This document shows, one piece after another, positions 5,474 to 10,147 of a DNA stretch of 10,147 bases. The notes below the pieces were generated by a model. That model saw only the letters and a program-made list of their open reading frames with translations, did not search any database and had not been told where the DNA came from. The DNA lies in NCBI GenBank assembly GCA_036736205.1, contig DAINMX010000232.1, positions 1 through 10,147 of the forward strand, read 5' to 3'. Every line of letters starts with the position of its first letter. The first letter of the stretch is position 1. The position numbers and the translations under genes are program-made. Source of the DNA: XYA12-FULL-58-9 sp001798605. GTDB taxonomy: Bacteria > Myxococcota > XYA12-FULL-58-9.

Positions 5474-6685
5474 GCGGTGTGCGGGAGGACTCCTTCTACG
5501 AACTGCTCGAGGTCAGCACCAATGCAACCCTCGAGGAAATCGAGAGATCCTACCAGCGAATCGTTGCCTATCTCGACGCCAACTCGTTGGCCATCTACTC
5601 GATGATGGAAGACGATGAGGCGTTGCAGATGCGCTCCGCCGTCGACCAGGCTTTCCGTGTCTTGAGCGACGGGAACCGCCGGTCGGCGTATGATCGTGCC
5701 TTGGCGGGTGGGGAAGAGACCTATCCGCCAGTGGTGGTCCCTGATGTTTCCAGCGACTCGAACATGTCAGTCGGCCACGTGGGAACCTTTGGGATGGTGA
5801 AAACCAGTCATGCCACTGGTGATCCATCGTCGACAGAATCGAACAATCTCTTGACCGGTGAATTCACCGCCTCGTTATCGCAATCACAACCGTCGTCATC
5901 ACAACCGTCGTCATCACAACCGTCATCATCACAACCGGCGTCATCCCAACCGTCGTCATCACAACCGTCGTCATCACAACCGTCGTCATCACAACCGGCG
6001 TCATCCCAACCGGCGTCATCACAACCGTCGTCATCACAACCGGCGTCATCACAACCGGCGTCATCACAACCGGCGTCATCACAACCGGCGTCATCACANN
6101 NNNNNNNNNNNNNNNNNNNNNNNNNNNNNNNNNNNNNNNNNNNNNNNNNNNNNNNNNNNNNNNNNNNNNNNNNNNNNNNNNNNNNNNNNNNNNNNNNNAA
6201 GTTTTTCCATCAGTGATGCGTCGGTGCCAGGTCCCATGCAGAGTGATGCGCATGGGGATTTTGGAGCCAGGGAGTCGGAAAGTCTTCGATCTTCCGCCGA
6301 CCAGATGGGCAGGAATCTCGAAAAAAGTCGGTTGGTGCCAACTCCACGGCCCCATAAACCCCTGGCGACCAGAAAGGTGCGACGACTGCAGCCGAGCCTG
6401 GATATCCAGCTTAGCGACGACACCGAGTTTTCGGGTTCACTGCTGCGTCGGTTGCGCGAGAGTGCAGATGCGACCGTGCAGGATGTCGCTGACATCACCA
6501 AGATCGGCAAGCGGTACGTACACGCTATCGAGGAGAATGATTTTAGTTCGTTGCCTGCGGCCGTTTACGTACGCGGGTTTGTCGCCGAGTACGCTCGGGC
6601 TCTCGGTATTGATCCGCTGATGGTGGCCAGGAGCTATATGGCGCTCTATGCCCGCTACAAAAATGGAGGAGGCGAAGGGAAGTAG
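5470..6685 (+). CDS. J-like domain / Ser-Pro-Gln repeat / RodZ-type HTH protein, interrupted by an assembly gap
   Basis: It starts at ATG 5470, overlapping the ATPase stop by 4 nt. Residues 9-77 look like a J domain (FYELLEVSTNATLEEIERSY … AFRVLSDGNRRSAYDRAL), but the loop that should hold HPD reads LDANSLAIYSMM, so it should not stimulate DnaK. From residue 140 come 14 five-residue units QPSSS or QPASS, running into 100 N. Beyond the gap the frame is shifted. It encodes a polar linker and then an HTH of the RodZ type (about 6428-6650; core FSGSLLRRLRESADATVQDV, then KRYVHAIEENDFSSLPAAVY and VRGFVAEYARALG). It ends at TAG 6683-6685 without the membrane helix of true RodZ. The frame shift is an artefact of the 100-N placeholder: the missing length must be a multiple of 3. 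It could be an adaptor linking the MinD-like ATPase to DNA or a partner protein; this is inferred. Confidence 0.88.
5887..6098 (+). repeat. 15-bp coding tandem repeat (at least 14 units)
   Basis: Fourteen complete 15-bp units fill 5887-6096 and a fifteenth begins at 6097, where the gap cuts it. The units are CAACCGTCGTCATCA and close variants; GCG for TCG changes QPSSS to QPASS. Units toward the gap are more uniform (the last four are identical). Because 15 is a multiple of 3, changes in copy number keep the reading frame, and all six frames stay open through the array. Confidence 0.97.
6099..6198. other. 100-N assembly gap in the 15-bp array
   Basis: Exactly 100 N, the usual placeholder for a gap of unknown size. 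The left flank ends with CA of a repeat unit, and the right flank begins with the third base of a codon in the HTH frame. The true missing length should therefore be divisible by 3. Confidence 0.97.
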
Positions 6686-6879
6686 AGAGGTAACAGAAGC
6701 AGTCCAAACAGCCCAAGAGAGCACGCGAGCCGGTCAGAAGTGACCAGAAAGCCAGGAAGCGACAAACAGTGGCCAAGAAGTCGGAAAATGGCGCAGCAGT
6801 GATGAGGAAGTATCCGGGCTGCCTGGTTGTTTTCCCGTCGAATGCAGGGCAGGATCGAAACCGTGGAAGGTAATTCGCA

Positions 6880-8019
6880 GTGCGGCTGACGTGCCTCAGA
6901 TGTGGCCACCAAATGGAAGTGGCGATGGGGCCGCGTGGAGTGCGCATCAACTGCGTCTGTGGGCAGGACTATACGTACCCCGAGGTTGTGAACACGGGTA
7001 TCCGCCCCAACGAACGGGCCGCCGAGCGGTCGCGTTCGCGGGCATTTCGTGCAGCTGGCATCGTCAAGAACGTTGGTGGTTTCGCCCTTGGGATTTCGTT
7101 GCTCGGCATCCTGTTTTTTCCCATCGGTTTGTTGGGGGCTGGCATTGGCATTTATGTGTTGATCATGCTGCGCGGTCCACTTGGCCGCTACAGCGGGCGA
7201 AGAGCAGCGATGGCAGCCGTGGTCATTGGTTCTGGGGTATTCTTGGGTGAGGGGGCCGCGGCGATGAGTTGGCTCAAGGCCCGTCGGCTGCAGCAGCAGC
7301 GCTCCGTTCAGGCGAGCGTCTCTGAGGACCTGCGGGCGCTCTTGCGAGCCCAGCGCCTATTTCGTGCTACTCACGATACGTATGGCACATTCAAGGAGTT
7401 CCGTTTCCTGCCCCCTTCGGGGCGTTACACCTACTATCTTGGACCAGATGATGTCGTCGTCGCCAAACGGGACGGTGGGAGTGTTGCGGATCCACTACCC
7501 GACAATTTGTATCCTGGCGTTAGCGAGGACAGGTTTACCGCGGTCGCGGTTGCCAACCTGGATGGCGACCCATTTCTCGATGTCTGGGTTCTCGACGATC
7601 GTGGCAAGGTTTCTCAGGTAATTGATGACGTCACCAATTCTTCGCCACCACCCAAAGTGACGGCTGGGGGAGTCGTTCCGCCCGGGTCCAACAAGGTAAA
7701 GGAGGGCGTGGAAGATGAAGCTGCGGTTTCCAAGGCCGTTGGCGCAAACGAGGCCGACGGTGCAACCGAGAAGGTAGACACCTCTTCGCAACCAAAGGTA
7801 TCCCCGCAAGCAGTGAAGCGTGCGCCTGCGCAACAGTCCACACCTTCGCCGAGACCGAAGCCAGCCATGGTGCCGACAGGCGATGAAACGCCTGCGCCGG
7901 CCAATACACCTTTGCAGGATAAGACACTCAAGCCAGATGACGTGCCCAAGCCAGCTCCACCCCGGCCAACGCCGCCTGCGGTTAAGAGCATCGACGATCT
8001 GATCGACGGTGCGCCTTGA
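6880..8019 (+). CDS. membrane protein with N-terminal zinc-ribbon-like motif and Pro-rich C-terminus (379 aa)
   Basis: It starts at GTG 6880 with GGAAGG at 6865-6870. In order: a short cysteine knuckle, Cys5-x2-Cys8 and Cys25-x-Cys27, like a minimal zinc ribbon; a basic stretch (about 42-56); a hydrophobic, Gly-rich segment at about 66-97 that could be one long or two short helices; a second at about 109-128; then a globular part. That part begins with SVSEDLRALLRAQRLFRATHDTYGTF (about 146-171), which resembles the region after the pilin helix in pilin-like proteins, and contains AVANLDGDPFLDVWVLDD (223-240), also typical of such domains. From about 255 the chain is low-complexity, rich in Pro, Ala, Lys and Ser, and closes with VKSIDDLIDGAP. 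No prepilin cleavage site precedes it. Function unknown; probably an envelope protein. Confidence 0.87.
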   Translation: MRLTCLRCGHQMEVAMGPRGVRINCVCGQDYTYPEVVNTGIRPNERAAERSRSRAFRAAGIVKNVGGFALGISLLGILFFPIGLLGAGIGIYVLIMLRGPLGRYSGRRAAMAAVVIGSGVFLGEGAAAMSWLKARRLQQQRSVQASVSEDLRALLRAQRLFRATHDTYGTFKEFRFLPPSGRYTYYLGPDDVVVAKRDGGSVADPLPDNLYPGVSEDRFTAVAVANLDGDPFLDVWVLDDRGKVSQVIDDVTNSSPPPKVTAGGVVPPGSNKVKEGVEDEAAVSKAVGANEADGATEKVDTSSQPKVSPQAVKRAPAQQSTPSPRPKPAMVPTGDETPAPANTPLQDKTLKPDDVPKPAPPRPTPPAVKSIDDLIDGAP

Positions 8020-8029
8020 CTGGCCGACG

Positions 8030-8043
8030 CGCGTCGCGACGCG
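8030..8043. repeat. 14-bp GC palindrome after the membrane-protein gene
   Basis: CGCGTCGCGACGCG is a perfect palindrome starting 11 bp after the stop codon at 8019, followed by TTATTAG. It could fold as a short hairpin, but no T-run follows, so it is not called a terminator. Confidence 0.4.
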
Positions 8044-8096
8044 TTATTAGACGTCGGGAACTTGATACACGGCAGGGGGGTTGGTAGGTTTCCATC

Positions 8097-8363
8097 ATGC
8101 CGCTCATTGACGAGCCAGGAAAAGCCATTCGTCTCGCTCGGGCCATTGCCTCAGATATTTCTCTCTATAACGAAGAGAAGATCAAAGAGGGGATCGAGAA
8201 CGACACCTTTTATGACGCCATCTCCTCGGAGCTCGACGAGGGGCGGGAGCTGTATAAGAGCCGTGTGGCTCCCGAGCTCTTCGGCTCGACCAATTACTAC
8301 GATCGCGCGGTGATTGACATCATTCTCCGCTCCAAAGGCCATATCAAATCTAAGCTCTGGTAG
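8097..8363 (+). CDS. hypothetical 88-residue protein, upstream partner of rluD
   Basis: It starts at ATG 8097, preceded by a G-rich stretch ending GGTAGG about 9 nt upstream. The protein is small, soluble, mostly helical and charged: RLARAIASDISLYNEEKIKEG, then FYDAISSELDEGRELYKSRV and a closing YYDRAVIDIILRSKGHIKSKLW. The regular spacing of acidic, basic and hydrophobic residues and the low Cys/Pro content mark it as a genuine protein. The phrase about Ser-Asp-Ile-…-Leu-Tyr-Asn is one I associate with short hypothetical proteins of deltaproteobacteria, but I cannot name a family. The TAG stop (8361-8363) is only 3 nt before the first GTG of the 44-bp array, so its translation probably feeds ribosomes into the array and rluD. 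Confidence 0.82.
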   Translation: MPLIDEPGKAIRLARAIASDISLYNEEKIKEGIENDTFYDAISSELDEGRELYKSRVAPELFGSTNYYDRAVIDIILRSKGHIKSKLW

Positions 8364-8366
8364 GCT

Positions 8367-8414
8367 GTGAGTTCCGCAGTCACCCCTCTGGTTCCGCCAG
8401 GAGCTGCACTGTGA
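8367..8414 (+). CDS. mini-ORF, 15 codons, repeat unit 1
   Basis: GTG 8367 to TGA 8412-8414 encodes MSSAVTPLVPPGAAL, close to the start of RluD here (MSSTVTLVVPPRAA). It begins 3 nt after the stop of the 88-residue gene and lacks its own strong SD, so translation would depend on coupling. Whether a stable peptide is made is unknown; the element may only pass ribosomes on. Confidence 0.45.
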   Translation: MSSAVTPLVPPGAAL

Positions 8415-8458
8415 GTTCCGCAGTCACCCCTCTGGTTCCGCCAGGAGCTGCACTGTGA
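8411..8458 (+). CDS. mini-ORF, 15 codons, repeat unit 2
   Basis: GTG 8411 overlaps the TGA of unit 1 (GTGA), and its own TGA (8456-8458) overlaps the GTG of unit 3 at 8455. An AGGAG in unit 1 lies 7 nt upstream. The peptide is identical to that of unit 1. Unit 3 starts the same way and is cut by the gap. Confidence 0.45.
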   Translation: MSSAVTPLVPPGAAL

Positions 8459-8463
8459 GTTCC

Positions 8464-8563
8464 NNNNNNNNNNNNNNNNNNNNNNNNNNNNNNNNNNNNN
8501 NNNNNNNNNNNNNNNNNNNNNNNNNNNNNNNNNNNNNNNNNNNNNNNNNNNNNNNNNNNNNNN
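8464..8563. other. 100-N assembly gap in the 44-bp array
   Basis: Exactly 100 N. The left flank stops after base 9 of a unit and the right flank resumes with base 10 of a unit, so the true missing length should be zero or a multiple of 44, not 100. Confidence 0.97.
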
Positions 8564-8598
8564 GCAGTCACCCCTCTGGTTCCGCCAGGAGCCGCGCT

Positions 8599-9591
8599 GT
8601 GAGTTCCACGGTCACCCTTGTGGTTCCGCCACGAGCCGCGGGACAGCGAGTGGATCTTTTTGTCTCGACGGTCGACGACGAAGAAGACGTCGCCTTTGTT
8701 CCCCCAGGCATCAGCCGCTCCCTTATTCAAAAAATGATCGCCACAGGGGAGTTGACTGTCGATGGTCATGTGGTGCGTGCCTCGCATCGGTTGTGCGGTG
8801 GCGAGACAATCGTCATGACGCTCTCCGATCCCACCCCAGCAAAACTCGTGGGCGAGCCCATGGAGCTCGATGTCCTTTACGAAGATGACCAAATGATTGC
8901 GGTAGCCAAACCCGCCGGACTGGTTGTTCATCCCGGTGCCGGACATGACACAGGCACCCTGGTGCATGGTCTCTTAGCTCATTGTGACGATTTGGGAGGC
9001 ATCGGAGGGGAGCTACGGCCCGGAATTGTTCACCGTCTGGATCGCGAAACCAGCGGGGTTATCGTCGTTGCCAAGACCAGTCGCGCGCACCTGGAGATTG
9101 CCCGCCAGTTCGCCGAGCGCGAGGTGGGCAAGGCCTACGTCGCTTTCGTTCTTGGAGAGCCCAGCCCGAAGAGGGCGATCATTGACACCTTTTATGGGCG
9201 GCACCCGAAGCATCGAACCCGGTTCACCTCCCGTTTGACGACGGGAAAACGAGCTGTGACCTCCTACCAGGTTGTGGCGGCGGCGGCCGGGATCTCAGAG
9301 CTCCAGATTGCCCTCGGCACTGGTCGGACCCATCAGATACGAGTCCACATGGCGGATCGGGGTCATCCCGTGCTCGCAGACAGAGAGTACGGGGGCCGCC
9401 AGCTCGATCGCATCAAAGACGGTGGCTTACGGGAACTGGTCGCAAAACTCGGCCGGCAGGCGCTGCACGCAGCTCGTCTCGAGCTCAACCACCCGATCTC
9501 TGGTGACCGGCTAATCCTAGAGGCTCCCTTGCCCGTTGAATTGGAGAATCTCCACCAGGCCTTGTGTACATGCGCGGGGTTGGATGGATGA
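8599..9591 (+). CDS. rluD: 23S rRNA pseudouridine synthase, RluD-type (330 aa)
   Basis: It isomerises specific uridines of 23S rRNA (in E. coli RluD, three uridines of helix 69) to pseudouridine during ribosome assembly in the cytosol. The start is GTG 8599, with AGGAG at 8587-8591; the frame runs further upstream only because it passes through N and repeat units. Residues 17-75 form an S4-type RNA-binding domain (GQRVDLFVS; SRSLIQKMIATGELTVDG; GGETI). The catalytic domain has LDVLYEDDQMIAVAKPAGLVVHPG (90-113), the signature HRLDRETSG (145-153) with catalytic Asp148, GKAYVAFVLG (177-186), and the late motif GTGRTHQIRVHM (240-251). Length and order are normal for RluD; the RluC and RluA relatives are less likely because of the VVPP-AAGQRVD opening. 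The N-terminal codons are the source or relative of the 44-bp array upstream. Confidence 0.96.
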   Translation: MSSTVTLVVPPRAAGQRVDLFVSTVDDEEDVAFVPPGISRSLIQKMIATGELTVDGHVVRASHRLCGGETIVMTLSDPTPAKLVGEPMELDVLYEDDQMIAVAKPAGLVVHPGAGHDTGTLVHGLLAHCDDLGGIGGELRPGIVHRLDRETSGVIVVAKTSRAHLEIARQFAEREVGKAYVAFVLGEPSPKRAIIDTFYGRHPKHRTRFTSRLTTGKRAVTSYQVVAAAAGISELQIALGTGRTHQIRVHMADRGHPVLADREYGGRQLDRIKDGGLRELVAKLGRQALHAARLELNHPISGDRLILEAPLPVELENLHQALCTCAGLDG

Positions 9592-9651
9592 TTGACCTGA
9601 TGTGTCAGAACGGGTTGATTCTTGTGCCTTCGGTTTGTTCGTTCGTTTCAA

Positions 9652-9657
9652 TATAAT
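9652..9657 (+). promoter_or_regulatory. isolated perfect -10 box upstream of tatA
   Basis: TATAAT lies in the AT-rich part of the 242-bp spacer between rluD and tatA. The hexamer 17 bp upstream (TTCGGT, 9629-9634) is a poor -35, so this is a weak candidate. A promoter here would give tatA a leader of about 170 nt. Nothing else convincing is seen in the spacer. Confidence 0.28.
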
Positions 9658-9833
9658 ATCCAGAGAGTTGTTTGCAACGGCCACCCGCAAGGTGACCGGT
9701 AAACTGCGCCACAGCACTTCTGTACCGTCTTTTCAATGACTGCCTCTTTCCGCGGTGGCTTTTATGGGCGGCTTTCATGCTATTGCAGTGAGGCCAAAGT
9801 ATGGTCATGGTATGGGTTGATTGGAGGCACGCA

Positions 9834-10046
9834 ATGTTCGGAATCGGGACTACCGAGCTCGTCATCATTCTCGCCATTGCCATCTTTGTTTTCGGCGCAT
9901 CCCGCTTGCCAGCGCTGGGGAAGGGGCTGGGCTCAGGAATGCGCAACTTCCGCGATGCAATTAAGGGCGTGTCTGAGGAAGACGCCGCCGATGGTGGAAA
10001 ATTGGACAAAAAGAAGAAAGATGGCGGTGACGCAGAAGACGTCTAA
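9834..10046 (+). CDS. tatA: Sec-independent protein translocase subunit TatA/TatE (70 aa)
   Basis: TatA forms the oligomeric pore-like part of the twin-arginine pathway, which moves folded, often cofactor-bearing proteins across the inner membrane. The start ATG 9834 has GGAGG at 9823-9827; an in-frame ATG at 9801 has no SD and would place charged residues before the helix. The short N-terminus MFGIGTTE is followed by one hydrophobic helix (LVIILAIAIFVF), the FG hinge, then the amphipathic helix ASRLPALGKGLGSGMRNFRDAIKG with the conserved LP…LGKGLG…RNF core. The tail is charged and Lys/Asp-rich (KKKKDGGDAEDV). This length and tail favour TatA over TatB, although the two are hard to separate without neighbours. 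tatC is not in the window. Confidence 0.95.
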   Translation: MFGIGTTELVIILAIAIFVFGASRLPALGKGLGSGMRNFRDAIKGVSEEDAADGGKLDKKKKDGGDAEDV

Positions 10047-10053
10047 TGGCCCC

Positions 10054-10077
10054 CACAGACCGTTGTGTAGCTTTTTT
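10054..10077 (+). terminator. possible weak terminator after tatA
   Basis: CACAG and TTGTG can form a 5-bp stem with a G-T pair and an ACCG loop (10054-10067), followed after TAGC by six T (10072-10077). A further run of eight T follows 14 bp later. The stem is short and separated from the T-run, so the call is tentative. Confidence 0.35.
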
Positions 10078-10098
10078 GCTTTCTTGCTGTTTTTTTTG

Positions 10099-10127
10099 TT
10101 GACGCGGGCGATTCAAATCCATATAAC
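10099..10127 (+). promoter_or_regulatory. strong sigma-70-type promoter pointing out of the window
   Basis: TTGACG (10099-10104), 17 bp, TATAAC (10122-10127): one mismatch in each box, ideal spacing. It follows the T-rich stretch after tatA and has no gene downstream within the window, so it drives whatever begins beyond 10147. Confidence 0.65.
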
Positions 10128-10147
10128 GCGCATCCTCGCTGAACGGC

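Larger units (their letters stand above)
8367..8642 (+). repeat. 44-bp tandem repeat encoding coupled mini-ORFs, ending in the rluD start
   Basis: Two complete identical units (8367-8410, 8411-8454), a third entering the gap (8455-8463), most of another after it (8564-8598), and a diverged last unit (8599-8642) that is the true start of rluD. Each upstream unit reads GTG, 13 or so sense codons (MSSAVTPLVPPGAAL), then TGA, and this TGA overlaps the GTG of the next unit in the tetranucleotide GTGA. AGGAG inside each unit lies 7 nt before the next GTG. The AGGAG is partly inside a hairpin CTGG-TTCCG-CCAG. In the rluD copy the same position reads GTGG-TTCCG-CCAC, a compensatory exchange. The unit preceding rluD ends GCCGCGCT instead of GCTGCACT. 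Confidence 0.95.

Noticed and set aside
5864..6355. Minus-strand and other-frame open readings through the 15-bp array (VMTPV and NRRHH repeats)
   Set aside because: A 15-bp unit without stops keeps all six frames open, so these are trivial; domain content supports only the frame of 5470.
5470..6685. Frameshifted pseudogene
   Set aside because: The frame change falls exactly across a 100-N placeholder; both halves are intact and encode recognisable domains.
6694..6873. Lys/Arg-rich open frame just after the HTH protein
   Set aside because: No start with SD, different frame from the HTH, and a weak hairpin-like GGTCA/TGACC is all that stands out; it could be a lost C-terminal extension but nothing supports it.
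8455..8598. RluD start at 8455
   Set aside because: The extension passes through N and a mini-ORF unit and is in frame only because of the artificial gap length; GTG 8599 has a good SD and the right N-terminus.
8367..8642. CRISPR array
   Set aside because: Units are directly adjacent with no spacers, are homologous to the rluD start, and no cas gene is nearby.

Overview
This looks like a piece of a draft genome or metagenome bin from a deltaproteobacterial-type organism, most likely Myxococcota or an allied lineage. The reasons are moderately high GC, two small lipoproteins with MRKL-type signal peptides (one rich in cysteine), a RodZ-like HTH protein with a J-domain-like front end beside a MinD/ParA ATPase, and several short lineage-type hypothetical proteins. 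This is inference from protein style; no rRNA or tRNA gene is present to confirm it. Two runs of exactly 100 N (6099-6198 and 8464-8563) are assembly gaps, and both lie inside tandem repeats.

Layout. 1-261 (minus) is the start of a ClC-type chloride channel that runs off the left edge. 354-611 (minus) is a small protein resembling sigma-70 region 4, with a strong SD and a good promoter at 696-724. 872-1861 (plus) is an alpha/beta hydrolase. 2003-2773 (plus) is a hypothetical lipoprotein whose 3' end overlaps a convergent cysteine-rich mini-lipoprotein (2762-2986, minus). 2987-3645 has no gene but carries direct repeats, palindromes, a candidate promoter and a purine-rich leader ahead of an HNH endonuclease (3646-4257).

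4427-5473 is a MinD/ParA-type ATPase. It is joined by an ATGA overlap to a protein with a J-like domain without HPD, a Ser-Pro-Gln repeat linker and a RodZ-type HTH (5470-6685, interrupted by a gap). 6880-8019 is a membrane protein with an N-terminal zinc-ribbon-like motif, and 8097-8363 an 88-residue hypothetical protein. A 44-bp tandem array follows and leads into the pseudouridine synthase gene rluD (8599-9591). The window ends with tatA (9834-10046), T-rich sequence and a strong promoter pointing out of the window.

The most unusual element is the 44-bp array before rluD. Each unit is a diverged copy of the first codons of rluD and carries its own Shine-Dalgarno, GTG start, a 15-codon mini-ORF and a TGA that overlaps the next GTG. 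The result is a chain of translationally coupled mini-ORFs running from the 88-residue gene into rluD. The SD in each unit falls in a small potential hairpin, and one stem pair is swapped in a compensatory way in the rluD copy. The second item of interest is the MinD / J-like-HTH pair, which resembles a positioning ATPase with a dedicated adaptor.
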